Source: Bacteroidota bacterium
GTDB lineage: Bacteria; Bacteroidota; Bacteroidia; Bacteroidales; UBA4417
Direction: 5' to 3'
Length of the DNA stretch: 34,590 nucleotides
NCBI GenBank assembly: GCA_020048595.1
Contig: JAIFMH010000002.1
Coordinates: 1 to 34,590, forward strand
Part shown: positions 1-9,290 of the stretch, piece by piece
Layout: the number at the start of each line of letters is the position of its first letter
Position numbering within the stretch: the first letter of the stretch is position 1
Notes under the pieces: model-generated
What the model saw: only the letters and a program-made list of their open reading frames with translations
What the model was told of the DNA's origin: nothing
The model's database searches: none
Translations under genes and position numbers: made by a program

Positions 1-777
1 ATTTCAGACCTGAAAAGTGTAGAATTTGACCCAAAGACTATTGGTGGTACATGTTCCGGTGATGTAGGTGGTACGTTTGTTCCTCAACTTCGCGACATTG
101 AGGCATTACCAATAGCCCAGGAAGGTTCGATTGAAGTAACCAGAAGTGAAGCTTTTACAACCAGGATTCTCACCCAAAATGAACTTAACATTACCGGTGC
201 CGGGGTTATCATCAACTATCCTTCTGAATTGCTACAGATTGAATCAATTGAATTTAAAGGGGCAGATTATGATTATAATATTGAAAATGGCCAAATACGT
301 CTTGTTTGGGGAAATCCAGATATGGCCCCTGCCCATTTTGATGCAGGCGAAACCTTTATTACAATTCATGGTGTGAGTACATCTGAATTCCAAACGGGAA
401 TGACTGCCAATGTAAGCCTGGATGGAAACACCAGCCTGATGAGCTCTACAAACACAGAGGTTACCAACCTGAAGTTTGCATCACCTCTCATTAAATTTGG
501 CAAACCATCCTTGAAATTCAGCAATTATCCCAATCCATTTGCAAGCTCAACCAAACTCAGTATAAATCTGCCGGAAGAAGGAAATGCTAGTATTGAGGTG
601 TATAGTACAACTGGCCAATTGGTAAAAACCATCTCGGTTGGAGTAATGAATGCGGGTCACCACGAGGTTGATCTTGATGCATCACAATTAGCAAAAGGAT
701 CTTATATTTGTAAATTACGTGTACATGCTAAAAGTTCCGAATTAACAAATACTATACGATTATTAAAGGCAAAATAA
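1..777 (+). CDS. T9SS-sorted secreted protein, C-terminal part (5' truncated)
   Basis: The frame is open from the first base of the window, so the N-terminus lies outside it; 258 residues are visible. The middle part (about residues 40-150) resembles a cohesin-like or dockerin-associated beta-sandwich, with alternating hydrophobic strands and phrases such as VIINYPSELLQIESIEF. The last 85 residues form a typical type IX secretion type A sorting domain: a YPNPF motif, then SIEVYSTTGQLV, then a LAKGSYICKL strand, ending in a basic RLLKAK tail. In Bacteroidota such domains send a protein across the outer membrane and are removed on attachment to the surface. A rho-independent terminator follows 16 bases after the stop. 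The enzymatic or adhesive function would be in the missing part, so no specific role can be given. Confidence 0.85.
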   Translation: MSDLKSVEFDPKTIGGTCSGDVGGTFVPQLRDIEALPIAQEGSIEVTRSEAFTTRILTQNELNITGAGVIINYPSELLQIESIEFKGADYDYNIENGQIRLVWGNPDMAPAHFDAGETFITIHGVSTSEFQTGMTANVSLDGNTSLMSSTNTEVTNLKFASPLIKFGKPSLKFSNYPNPFASSTKLSINLPEEGNASIEVYSTTGQLVKTISVGVMNAGHHEVDLDASQLAKGSYICKLRVHAKSSELTNTIRLLKAK

Positions 778-793
778 TTCACAAAATAATAGT

Positions 794-824
794 AAAAAAA
801 AGGAGCTTACTGCTCCTTTTTTTT
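794..824 (+). terminator. Rho-independent terminator after the T9SS cargo gene
   Basis: A perfect inverted repeat pairs AAAAAAAAGGAGC (794-806) with GCTCCTTTTTTTT (812-824) around a 5-base loop. The right arm ends in a run of eight T. The long A run on the left may let it act in both directions, but only the upstream plus-strand gene ends here. Confidence 0.85.
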
Positions 825-848
825 ATCTAAAACAGGCTATCTTTGTTA

Positions 849-856
849 TATCTTTG
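849..856 (+). promoter_or_regulatory. Candidate Bacteroidota -7 promoter box (TATCTTTG) for the TPR-CHAT gene
   Basis: TATCTTTG matches TAnnTTTG. It lies just after the upstream terminator and 57 bases before the ATG at 914. No clear TTTG -33 element is visible at the usual 19-21 base spacing. The in-frame TTG at 854 overlaps this box, which argues against translation starting there. Confidence 0.5.
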
Positions 857-913
857 CACAGCTTGCAATCTTCTCAAACTCAATTTCTACTGAACCTCTC
901 AAAATCATGCCCA

Positions 914-3900
914 ATGAAAAACAATCTGGCATTATTTTGCATTAATCTGTTTTTATTAACAGGGATACTGTTGTTTTGGTCATGCGATAACAATGGCAAT
1001 AAAAGCCAAGGCACTGATGAAACCTCCTATCTTATTCAGGCAGAACAGCTAAAGACCAGGGGTAGTTACGACTCGGCAATTCTATATTTCAGAAAAGCAT
1101 CAGACTATAATCTTAAACTCAATCAAACTGCAGATTGGGCAAAAGGAGTATCGGGATTAATAGACTGTTTCAGGTTAAAAGGCGACCTGGATGAAGCAAT
1201 ACGTCTTTCGGACCAGGCTTTGTCAATAGCAAATAAAAAGATCGATACAACAGGCAACCTATACAACAATCTTATTCTGAAGAAAGCAAATCTGTTTTCG
1301 GACAAACGGCAATTGGAACAGGCAGTTGCACTATATTCCAGGAATATCAGGATTTACAAATCAAGGCAAGCAACTCTTGATACGGGCCTGGCTCTGGCCT
1401 ATAACGGCATGGGTACAGTATATCTATTAAGAAACCAGTATCCTGAAGCGCTTGCTGAATACACAAAAGCTACTGATACCTACGAAAAAGGAAATCATAC
1501 CAGAAACACTAATTATACGGGTTCACTGCAAAATATCGGCATAGTTTATTCTACGACAGGTAATTATGAAAAGGCCGAACAGTTTTTTTTAAAATCGCTG
1601 AAAATCAACCAGGAAGTACTTTTGCCCGATGACCCAAAACTTGCTTCCCTTTACCTGAATATGGGCAGGTTTTACCTGATCATTCGCAATGATTCGAAGG
1701 CGTTTGAATACATGAAACAAGCAGAAAATTTATATAACTCACAAAGCACGTCCAATTCAGTGCAGGCAGCTGCCCTCTTCCTTAATATGGGAGTGAACTA
1801 TATTTACTCTGCCGATTACGAAAAAGCTCAAAGCTATTTTAATAAATCGCTCGAAATCTTTACCGAAAAAGCACCGGGTAACCTGAATGACATTCTTACA
1901 ATTTATCTTAATATGGGGGTTATAGCCGAAAAAAAAGGCGACTATTCTCTAGCTAAAGAGTATTATCTGAAAGGATTAGCTACTGGTGACAAACTATCGA
2001 ATTCAGTGAAGGTGTTAAGAGGCCTTGCAAATGTATCCGCCAAAATATCTGATAACAGCAATGCAAATGTTTATTATAAAACAGCACTGAATAAAAGCAT
2101 CGAAATGTTTGGCGAAGAACATTCGGAAACTGCACTTACGTATCTCAGATATGGTGATTTTCTGTCGGTTACTGGAAATAACCAGGCACTTTTATATTTA
2201 AACAAGTCCCTCGATCAATATAAAAAATCTTTCGGGCTGCATAATATCGATGTATCAACTGCATATTATTACATAGGCAATAATTATTTCCGGGAAAAAG
2301 ACTACAACACAGCACTTAAGTTTTTTCAACTTTCGTTAATTGCCGGATTTCCTGAATTTACTTCAAATAATTTTTCGGATAATCCCGAAATCACGAAAGA
2401 TAACCTGAATGACAACCTGTTGAATCCACTCACAGCCAAAGCAACTGCATTGCTTTTACTGTATAAATCAGATACTACACGAATTGACATACTTAAAAGC
2501 TGTGTAACAAGCTATAATCTATCACTAAAATTGATCGAAATGCTCCGGTCAACATACCAGGATGAAGACAGTAAGTTGTTTATCTCGGGAAATGAAAAGA
2601 GCACATTTTCAAATGCACTTCTTGCACAGGTAAAACTTTATCATAAAACCAATGATCCTGAAGCTTTAGAACAAGCCTTCAGTTTATCCGAAAAGGGCAA
2701 ATCAGCAGTCTTACTTTCACACCTGCGCGATAAAGAGGCTAAAAATGTCGGACGTATTCCCGAAGAACTCCAGGTTCAGGATGCCGGTTTGAAATCAGAA
2801 ATCTATTTCTACAACAAACAGATTCATGATCAGAAACTAACTGCGAAACCCGACGATTCCAAAATAAAGATGTGGAATAGCCGGATATTCGATCTGCGTC
2901 GAAAACAAGATATACTCATCAAATCTATTGAAAAAAACTATCCAGCCTACTATAACCTCAAATATGATAACTCAGTTATCTCTATCGGTCAAATCCAGAA
3001 AAAGCTTTCTCCAAATCAGGCTTTGGTTGAATTTACCCTCACTGATTCCACATTATATATCTTTGCTGTTAATTCCAATCACAAGCAACTAGTTACTACA
3101 GATATTGACAAATCCTTCTTCAATAATCTTTTACAACTAAAGCAGCAGTTAACAGGGAAGGAATTCAATAATTATACAGGCTCTGATTTCACAACATTTG
3201 TTCATGCATCAAATGAACTTTACCAAACTTTACTTTTGCCGGTTCAATCAATTTTTAAAGGGAAAGAACTTATACTAATACCTGATGGCGAACTTGGCTA
3301 CATTTCATTTGACGTTTTACTCACATCCCTGCCCGATACAACAAAACGCTTTTACCGCAAATTGCCATACCTTATTAAAGAGTCAGCCTTAACATATGCT
3401 CCTTCGGCCACGACTTTTTTCGATGATCTGAATCTTAAAAGTGCTGAAAACAATGGACGGATACTTGCTTTTGGCCCTGATTACGGAACTGACAATTCAG
3501 TACTTGATCAAAAAGATGAAAGTGGCAAATTGTTGCGAAATTCACTTTCAACACTTGAAAACACACTGGGGGAGATCACAAACCTGGAAAATTACTTCAA
3601 CGTAAAAACTTACCTTGGTAAAAATGCGACAGAAACAGCGTTTAAAAAGGATGCTTCGCAGTACAGGGTTCTTCACCTTGCTATGCATACCATAATTAAT
3701 AACGAAAATCCTTTATATTCCAAACTCATTTTCTTCAAGCCAGAAGGCGATACCATTGATGATGGAATGCTTAATGCATCCGAACTTATCAACATGGATC
3801 TGCATGCCGATATTGCAGTCCTCAGTGCCTGCAATACAGGATCAGGTAAAATGCAGAAAGGCGAAGGAATCCTTAGCCTTTCGCGTGATTTTTTCTATGC

Positions 3901-4240
3901 CGGCGTACCGGGCATCATAATGACAGCCTGGGCTGTTGAAGATCGCTCAGGAGTGAAACTAATGGAATATTTTTATAAAAATATAGCTGAGGGAAAAACA
4001 CGGCATGAAGCCCTGCGGTTTGCTAAAATAGAATATCTCGATAATTGCGATAAACTTACAGCGCATCCACATTACTGGGCAGCATATATGAATGTCGGAG
4101 ATATAAGCCCACTCAAGGGCTTCGGTAAAAAGACCACACCATTTTCATTGTATGGTGCAGCAGCCACCTTGTTCGCCATTTCAGTACTGATCTTTCTCCG
4201 TTTGCGTAAAAAGCATAACAGTAAAAAACCGGCAAGTTAA
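914..4240 (+). CDS. TPR-repeat CHAT-domain protein (caspase-like), probable periplasmic membrane-anchored form
   Basis: 1108 residues from the ATG at 914. An in-frame TTG at 854 would add 20 residues but overlaps a promoter box. Residues 1-24 form a signal sequence ending in LLFWSC; Cys24 could be lipidated, although the lipobox is loose. About ten tetratricopeptide repeats follow (roughly residues 40-480), several starting with NMG or NIG. A helical linker leads into a CHAT domain (about 760-1060) carrying the caspase-type dyad: His925 in HLAMHT and Cys973 in LSACNTG. A single membrane helix (about 1079-1097) is followed by a basic tail (RLRKK), which suggests a cytoplasmic C-terminus and periplasmic TPR and CHAT parts. 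CHAT proteins are cysteine proteases related to separase and caspases; TPR-CHAT (Csx29) acts in type III-E CRISPR, but no CRISPR genes are adjacent. The substrate is unknown. Confidence 0.88.
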   Translation: MKNNLALFCINLFLLTGILLFWSCDNNGNKSQGTDETSYLIQAEQLKTRGSYDSAILYFRKASDYNLKLNQTADWAKGVSGLIDCFRLKGDLDEAIRLSDQALSIANKKIDTTGNLYNNLILKKANLFSDKRQLEQAVALYSRNIRIYKSRQATLDTGLALAYNGMGTVYLLRNQYPEALAEYTKATDTYEKGNHTRNTNYTGSLQNIGIVYSTTGNYEKAEQFFLKSLKINQEVLLPDDPKLASLYLNMGRFYLIIRNDSKAFEYMKQAENLYNSQSTSNSVQAAALFLNMGVNYIYSADYEKAQSYFNKSLEIFTEKAPGNLNDILTIYLNMGVIAEKKGDYSLAKEYYLKGLATGDKLSNSVKVLRGLANVSAKISDNSNANVYYKTALNKSIEMFGEEHSETALTYLRYGDFLSVTGNNQALLYLNKSLDQYKKSFGLHNIDVSTAYYYIGNNYFREKDYNTALKFFQLSLIAGFPEFTSNNFSDNPEITKDNLNDNLLNPLTAKATALLLLYKSDTTRIDILKSCVTSYNLSLKLIEMLRSTYQDEDSKLFISGNEKSTFSNALLAQVKLYHKTNDPEALEQAFSLSEKGKSAVLLSHLRDKEAKNVGRIPEELQVQDAGLKSEIYFYNKQIHDQKLTAKPDDSKIKMWNSRIFDLRRKQDILIKSIEKNYPAYYNLKYDNSVISIGQIQKKLSPNQALVEFTLTDSTLYIFAVNSNHKQLVTTDIDKSFFNNLLQLKQQLTGKEFNNYTGSDFTTFVHASNELYQTLLLPVQSIFKGKELILIPDGELGYISFDVLLTSLPDTTKRFYRKLPYLIKESALTYAPSATTFFDDLNLKSAENNGRILAFGPDYGTDNSVLDQKDESGKLLRNSLSTLENTLGEITNLENYFNVKTYLGKNATETAFKKDASQYRVLHLAMHTIINNENPLYSKLIFFKPEGDTIDDGMLNASELINMDLHADIAVLSACNTGSGKMQKGEGILSLSRDFFYAGVPGIIMTAWAVEDRSGVKLMEYFYKNIAEGKTRHEALRFAKIEYLDNCDKLTAHPHYWAAYMNVGDISPLKGFGKKTTPFSLYGAAATLFAISVLIFLRLRKKHNSKKPAS

Positions 4241-4258
4241 TCATGGATTGATTTTACT

Positions 4259-4266
4259 TAATTTTG
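4259..4266 (+). promoter_or_regulatory. Candidate -7 box (TAATTTTG) upstream of mutS2
   Basis: TAATTTTG fits TAnnTTTG and lies in the 40-base gap between the TPR-CHAT stop and the GTG at 4281. If active, its transcript would begin near 4272, downstream of the TTG at 4248, and so would support the GTG start. No good -33 element is seen. Confidence 0.35.
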
Positions 4267-4280
4267 CCAAAAATAATACT

Positions 4281-6698
4281 GTGATCGCGCCTGCAAATTT
4301 CGAAGAAAAAACTGGTTTTGATGCCATCAGGCGTATGCTTGATGGGTACTGCCTTGGTGAAGGCGGTAAATCGCTTGTTGCCGGCATCAGTTTTAGTAAC
4401 AATACGGAATTATTAAATAATGAGCTCAACGTTACAGAAGAGTTCCGCACTATGATTCTTACAGTGTTCGGTTATCCTGCATCTGAATATTTCGAACTTG
4501 AGGAAGAACTGAATCACATTCTGATACCAGGCACTTTTCTTGCAACAGAGTCACTGCTGCTTCTGCGTACCTCCTATTCTGCATTTATCAATTGCATAAT
4601 ATTTATTTCAGAAACTTCAGCAAACACTTTCCCACATCTTCATTCACTGATAGCAGGTCAATATATTGAACCTGGAATTCTTTCAGGCATAAACCGGGTT
4701 CTTGATAGTGAAGGCAACATACGTGATAACGCTTCCCCTGCCCTGCTTGAAATCAGGAAGAGCCTATCCCGGATGATCCACCTGATTGATAAGAAAATCG
4801 CACAGGCACTAACACAGGCTAAACTCGATAAGTATGTCCCGGCAGATACTGAAATTGCCATCCGCGACGGAAGGGCTGTAATTCCGGTAAATTCGTCGAA
4901 TAAACGTAAAATAAATGGTGTTATCATTGACGAGTCAGCAACCGGTCAAACCTCCTATATTGAACCGACTGAAGTTTTTGAACTCAGAAACAGCATCAGG
5001 GAACTTGAGCTGGCTGAAAGGCGCGAGATAGTCAAAATACTAATTGAATTAGCTGATGAATTGCGGCCTTATATACAATTATTAAAGGAATCACTTCAGT
5101 TCATCGGCCACCTCGATTTCCTGAGAGCCAAGGCATTGCTGGCAATAGAAACAGGATCATTAAAACCTGTTTTACGGGACCAACAATCGTTTAGCTGGAT
5201 ACAAGCCCGTCATCCGCTCCTGATGCTCTCACTAAAAAAGCAGAAAAGGGAAATAATTCCTTCAAATATTACATTGGATGAGAATAACAGGATATTAATT
5301 ATTTCCGGGCCAAATGCAGGAGGGAAATCAGTATTGTTAAAAACAGTGGGGTTGCTTCAATACATGCTTCAATGTGGTTTATTAATTCCTGTTCTCGACA
5401 CATCCGAAGCAGGTATTTTTGATCATCTTTTCATTGATATTGGTGATCAGCAATCTATTGAAAACGATTTAAGTACATACAGCAGTCATTTGCATAACAT
5501 TAAAAACCTGTTAGGTTATGCCGATCATTCCACCTTATTTCTTATTGATGAATTTGGCGCCGGAACTGAACCTCAATCAGGGGGAGCTATTGCTGAGGCT
5601 GTGCTTGAAACATTGAATGACAAAAAGGCATATGGCGTTGTTACAACCCATTATGCAAACCTGAAACTTTTGGCTTCCAACCATTCCGGATTTCTGAACG
5701 GGGCCATGCTTTACGACACCAAACACATGAAACCTCTTTTTGTGCTCAAAACCGGAAGACCTGGAAGTTCATTTGCTTTTGAGATAGCAACAAATATTGC
5801 TTTCCCGAAAGAAGTACTCGAAAAAGCAGGCGAAAAAGTAGGTCATGCAAAACTCGACTTTGATAAGCAGATGCAGGATCTTGAAGCAGAAAAACTGGAG
5901 TTAGGCCTAAAGGAGAAGCAGTTACAGCAGGCAGATGAAATGCTAACCGGGCTGATAAACCGGTACACTTCTCTTAAAGAAGACCTGGATAATAAAAAGA
6001 AAGAAATACTCGAAAAAGCCAGCATCGAAGCAAAGTCGATTCTCAATAAATCGAATCAGATCATTGAAAAAACAATCCGTGAAATAAAACAATCGCAGGC
6101 TGATGCTTCAAGAGCAAAACAATTAAGAACCGAAATAAAAGAATTCACGGAGAAAATCACAGAGATTCCCATTGTTGAAACCGTCGTTGAAAAAGAAGTA
6201 ACTGTACCTCCTGAAACAGCAATCGGAAAACCTGTCGTTAAAGGTAGCCGGGTACGAATGAAAGGACAACATGAATCCGGCGAGGTTGTTGAAATCCATG
6301 GAAGTGATGCAACGGTAGCTTTCAATACAGTTACATTAAAGGTAAAAGCTGAAAATCTGGAAGTACTCCAGGCAAACTCACCTGTTAAAAAAAATGTAAA
6401 CAGGGGTTTCGCCTATCAGAATATGGTTAACGATATGAATGCCCGTACGGCTAATTTCCGGATCACCATTGATGTTAGAGGCAAACGGGCTGATGAAACC
6501 GAAGCGCTCATTCAACGTTACATTGATGAAGCAATTATGTTGCACGTTTCCGAAGTAAGTATATTACACGGAAAAGGTAACGGAGTATTGCGCAGTATAA
6601 TCCGGAATTACCTTGGAGGCATACCCGAAGTAAAACAATTCTCGGATGCTTCACTCGAAACCGGAGGATCCGGAATAACACTAGTAACATTAAAATAG
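4281..6698 (+). CDS. mutS2: MutS2 family ATPase with C-terminal Smr domain
   Basis: 805 residues from GTG 4281; an in-frame TTG at 4248 is the alternative. The GTG start is preferred because the family N-terminus begins close to the motif NFEEKTGFDAIR. The ATPase core has Walker A GPNAGGKS (343-350) and Walker B LIDE (421-424) followed by FGAGTEP. A long charged coiled-coil stretch (about 510-620) precedes the linker. The C-terminal Smr domain has IDVRG (730-734) and HGKGNG from His763, in the usual endonuclease layout. MutS2 lacks the mismatch-recognition domain of MutS. In other bacteria it has been linked to suppression of recombination and, through Smr, to cleavage of mRNA on collided ribosomes. 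The lipoprotein thioredoxin gene follows after 45 bases and may be cotranscribed. Confidence 0.95.
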   Translation: MIAPANFEEKTGFDAIRRMLDGYCLGEGGKSLVAGISFSNNTELLNNELNVTEEFRTMILTVFGYPASEYFELEEELNHILIPGTFLATESLLLLRTSYSAFINCIIFISETSANTFPHLHSLIAGQYIEPGILSGINRVLDSEGNIRDNASPALLEIRKSLSRMIHLIDKKIAQALTQAKLDKYVPADTEIAIRDGRAVIPVNSSNKRKINGVIIDESATGQTSYIEPTEVFELRNSIRELELAERREIVKILIELADELRPYIQLLKESLQFIGHLDFLRAKALLAIETGSLKPVLRDQQSFSWIQARHPLLMLSLKKQKREIIPSNITLDENNRILIISGPNAGGKSVLLKTVGLLQYMLQCGLLIPVLDTSEAGIFDHLFIDIGDQQSIENDLSTYSSHLHNIKNLLGYADHSTLFLIDEFGAGTEPQSGGAIAEAVLETLNDKKAYGVVTTHYANLKLLASNHSGFLNGAMLYDTKHMKPLFVLKTGRPGSSFAFEIATNIAFPKEVLEKAGEKVGHAKLDFDKQMQDLEAEKLELGLKEKQLQQADEMLTGLINRYTSLKEDLDNKKKEILEKASIEAKSILNKSNQIIEKTIREIKQSQADASRAKQLRTEIKEFTEKITEIPIVETVVEKEVTVPPETAIGKPVVKGSRVRMKGQHESGEVVEIHGSDATVAFNTVTLKVKAENLEVLQANSPVKKNVNRGFAYQNMVNDMNARTANFRITIDVRGKRADETEALIQRYIDEAIMLHVSEVSILHGKGNGVLRSIIRNYLGGIPEVKQFSDASLETGGSGITLVTLK

Positions 6699-6743
6699 CG
6701 AAAATCTCAATACTTAATCCCTTGTCATTTAAAAACGAATAAA

Positions 6744-7148
6744 ATGAATAAAAGAACAATCATAACAATGCTTATTGCTTCGGTTCTCATTTCCCTGTCC
6801 TCGTGCAAATCAGGAACATCGGATGAGAACATTATCACGCTTACAACTACTAATTTCGTTGGCGAAACCGCAAAAGGAATTGTCATGGTCGATTTCTGGG
6901 CAACCTGGTGCATGCCTTGTAAAGCTATGGCCCCGGTTATAGCAGAAATTGCAGAACAAACCCAGGGAAAGGTAAAAGTGGGAAAGGTTGATATTGATGC
7001 CAACGGACCACTGGCTAATCAATATGGGATACAAGCTATTCCAACAATACTAATTTTAAAAGATGGCCAGGTGGTTGAAACATTGGTGGGTGTGCAATCC
7101 AAAGCAGCTCTGGTTAATGCACTTTCAAAGTATGTTTCTTTGCAATAA
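6744..7148 (+). CDS. Thioredoxin-fold lipoprotein
   Basis: 134 residues. The N-terminus is a lipoprotein signal: a basic start (MNKR), a hydrophobic core, and the lipobox LSSC with Cys21. A complete thioredoxin domain follows, with active site WCMPC (Cys56 and Cys59) in a FWATWCMPCK context and the cis-proline segment AIPT (Pro100). It is therefore expected to sit in the periplasm or outer membrane as a tethered thiol-disulfide exchanger rather than as cytoplasmic TrxA. The Met-Pro pair between the cysteines differs from the usual Gly-Pro and could shift the redox potential. It follows mutS2 by 45 bases without an evident promoter, and its stop directly abuts the stop of the convergent YjbR-family gene. 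Confidence 0.9.
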   Translation: MNKRTIITMLIASVLISLSSCKSGTSDENIITLTTTNFVGETAKGIVMVDFWATWCMPCKAMAPVIAEIAEQTQGKVKVGKVDIDANGPLANQYGIQAIPTILILKDGQVVETLVGVQSKAALVNALSKYVSLQ

Positions 7149-7517
7149 TTAATGCCCAGCTGATAATTCAGCATAAAGAGCTTTCTCTTTTCCTGAAAAA
7201 CCTGCAACAATCAGATTGTATGATTCGTCAATCCATTGTTTCAGTAAATTGTCGGTTATGGTTCCGTCTATCATTACCGTGATCCAATGAATTTTATTCA
7301 TGTGATACCCTGGTAATACACTGGGATACTGTTCTCTGAGTTCAATTACTTTTTCAGGAATATTTTTAATGTTAATCGAAAAAGCATCTACCAAATCAGT
7401 TAGTAAGAACATTTTTCCAGCAACTTTAAAAACAAGTGTGGATTCATCGAAAGGGAAACTTTCAGTAACCGCAGATTTAGTGAGGCAATAATCTCGTAAT
7501 TCTTCGATATTCATCAT
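7149..7517 (-). CDS. MmcQ/YjbR family protein
   Basis: 122 residues, starting with two consecutive ATG codons. The sequence has the family pattern: an N-terminal helix (NIEELRDYCLTK), an FPFDESTLVFKVAGKMF strand region, and the late motif MNKIHWITV followed by a helix with LLKQWIDESYNLIV. YjbR/CyaY-like folds of this family are often annotated as DNA-binding, but a biochemical role is not established. The gene is convergent with the thioredoxin gene with no intergenic base, so the two transcripts must overlap at their 3' ends. A TAATTTTG box (minus strand, 7540-7533) lies 16 bases upstream of the start. Confidence 0.88.
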   Translation of the reverse strand: MMNIEELRDYCLTKSAVTESFPFDESTLVFKVAGKMFLLTDLVDAFSINIKNIPEKVIELREQYPSVLPGYHMNKIHWITVMIDGTITDNLLKQWIDESYNLIVAGFSGKEKALYAELSAGH

Positions 7518-7532
7518 AAAGGTTTAAGTCCT

Positions 7533-7540
7533 CAAAATTA
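7533..7540 (-). promoter_or_regulatory. Candidate -7 box (TAATTTTG on minus strand) for the MmcQ/YjbR gene
   Basis: The minus strand reads TAATTTTG, matching TAnnTTTG, 16 bases before the start codon, which would give a very short leader. A TTTG on the same strand (7555-7552) is too close to be a -33 element. Confidence 0.4.
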
Positions 7541-7617
7541 AGTAATTATACCAAACAGGTCTTTATTTCTTTACTAAAAATGCATTATTTGTGCATGAAT
7601 TAACAATTAAATGATTG

Positions 7618-7625
7618 TATCTTTG
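7618..7625 (+). promoter_or_regulatory. Candidate -7 box (TATCTTTG) for the acyl-CoA carboxylase genes
   Basis: TATCTTTG is a match to TAnnTTTG, identical to the box upstream of the TPR-CHAT gene. It lies 61 bases before the ATG at 7686, giving a leader of roughly 55 bases. The -33 region is not clear. Confidence 0.5.
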
Positions 7626-7685
7626 CCTCCTTTTGAAGAATTCGCCAAAGGGTGAAAAAACGTATTATTCACAAACCAAAAACCT

Positions 7686-9233
7686 ATGTCCTTAAGCTCC
7701 AAATCATCTGATCTGAAACGTAGAATGCAGGAAGCGTTGCGTGGCGGTGGTGATAAAGCCATCCAAAAACAAAAAGCCACCGGTAAGCTAACAGCCCGCG
7801 AACGAATAATCGCATTGCTGGATGCTAAGTCTTTTCATGAATACGACCTGTTTGTTGAACATGCCGGCCGCGACTTTGAAATGAGCGACAAGTACCTGCC
7901 TGGTGACGGTGTAATTACCGGAACGGGAACTATCAACAATTATCCTGTATGTATTTTTGCACAGGACTTTACAGTTGCAGGTGGATCGCTTGGCTATATG
8001 CATGCCAAAAAAATTACCAAAATCATGGATCACGCCATGAAACTTAAAATTCCACTTATCGGGATTAACGATTCCGGTGGAGCTCGTATTCAGGAAGGGG
8101 TGAATTCACTTGCAGGTTATGGCGAAATTTTCTACCGTAATACTCAGGCTTCAGGTGTGATTCCTCAAATATCGGTAATCCTCGGACCTTGTGCCGGAGG
8201 TGCGGTTTATTCACCGGCATTAACCGATTTCGTTTTTGTGGTTGATAAAATATCCAAGATGTTCATCACCGGCCCCGAAGTTATTAAAACTGTTCTGGGC
8301 GAGGAGATCTCAATGGAAGAATTAGGTGGTGCACGTGTTCAGGCCGAAATAACCGGTAACGTTCATTTCTTTGCTGAAAGCGAATTGGAATGTTTCGAGC
8401 AAATCAAAAAACTCTGTAGCTTTATTCCTTGGAATAACCTCAAGAAAGCCGATCCATTTCCAAAGAAACCACCCCGTGTCCGTCAATACAGTCTTGATAA
8501 AGTATTCCCTACCAATCCCCGTCAGCCTTACGACGTAAAAGATGTAATCCGCGGTATTTGCGATGATTCCGACTTCCTCGAAGTTCAGGATTTATTTGCT
8601 CAGAATATCGTTATCGGCTTTGCCCGTATGAATGGATTCACAGTTGGTTTTGTTGCTAATCAGCCTTTGGTATTGGCCGGAGTTCTTGATGTTGACTCAA
8701 GTGACAAAGCTGCCCGTTTCATTCGCTATTGCGATGCATTCAGCATTCCTTTGGTGACCTTGGTTGATTTACCAGGCTACCTGCCAGGCGTTGATCAGGA
8801 ACATGCAGGCGTTATCCGCCACGGAGCAAAAGTGCTCTATGCTTACAGCGAAGCAACCGTTCCTAAAATCACTGTTATCACACGTAAAGCTTATGGCGGA
8901 GGATACATTGCAATGTGCTCAAGCCACTTGCGTGCTGACTTTGTATTTGCATGGCCAACAGCTGAAATAGCTGTTATGGGTCCTGAAGGTGCGGCTAATA
9001 TTATTTTCAGAAATGAAATTAAAGACGCCGAAAATCCGGATGAAATGCGCAAACTCAAAATTAAAGAGTATAAAGAGAAGTTTGCTAATCCATTTGTTGC
9101 AGCTGCATATGGTTATGTGGATGCAGTAATCAGTCCTGAAGAAACACGCGATATGGTAATTCATGCCCTTGCTATTTCGGCTGATAAAAAAGTGGATGTC
9201 CCATTCAAAAAACACGGTATCCCTCCATTTTAA
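7686..9233 (+). CDS. Acyl-CoA carboxylase carboxyltransferase (beta) subunit, PccB/MmdA type
   Basis: 515 residues, full length for the family (propionyl-CoA carboxylase beta, or methylmalonyl-CoA decarboxylase alpha). It has two crotonase-like halves. The first carries INDSGGARIQEG (Asp129 to Gly136) and the second carries AYGGGYIAM (Gly404-406, Tyr407); these glycine-rich segments form the oxyanion holes for the carboxybiotin and acyl-CoA chemistry. The protein transfers carboxyl groups between biotin and acyl-CoA in the cytoplasm. A biotin carrier gene follows 124 bases downstream. Neither a biotin carboxylase nor a membrane decarboxylase beta subunit is present here, so the direction of the reaction (carboxylation or sodium-coupled decarboxylation) cannot be decided from this window. 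Confidence 0.93.
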   Translation: MSLSSKSSDLKRRMQEALRGGGDKAIQKQKATGKLTARERIIALLDAKSFHEYDLFVEHAGRDFEMSDKYLPGDGVITGTGTINNYPVCIFAQDFTVAGGSLGYMHAKKITKIMDHAMKLKIPLIGINDSGGARIQEGVNSLAGYGEIFYRNTQASGVIPQISVILGPCAGGAVYSPALTDFVFVVDKISKMFITGPEVIKTVLGEEISMEELGGARVQAEITGNVHFFAESELECFEQIKKLCSFIPWNNLKKADPFPKKPPRVRQYSLDKVFPTNPRQPYDVKDVIRGICDDSDFLEVQDLFAQNIVIGFARMNGFTVGFVANQPLVLAGVLDVDSSDKAARFIRYCDAFSIPLVTLVDLPGYLPGVDQEHAGVIRHGAKVLYAYSEATVPKITVITRKAYGGGYIAMCSSHLRADFVFAWPTAEIAVMGPEGAANIIFRNEIKDAENPDEMRKLKIKEYKEKFANPFVAAAYGYVDAVISPEETRDMVIHALAISADKKVDVPFKKHGIPPF

Positions 9234-9249
9234 TTCACAGGAAGTTTTA

Positions 9250-9290
9250 TTCCCTGACTGATAACTATTTCGACTTTTTCAGTCAGGGAA
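9250..9290. repeat. 12-bp perfect hairpin between carboxyltransferase and biotin carrier genes
   Basis: TTCCCTGACTGA (9250-9261) pairs perfectly with TCAGTCAGGGAA (9279-9290) around a 17-base loop. No T run follows, so it does not look like a standard terminator. It lies 16 bases after the upstream stop and 67 bases before the next start. It may stabilise the 3' end of the upstream message or set the ratio of the two subunits. Confidence 0.7.

Noticed and set aside
854..913. Upstream TTG start for the TPR-CHAT gene.
   Set aside because: It overlaps the TATCTTTG promoter box, and the extra 20 residues precede a good signal sequence that begins at the ATG at 914.
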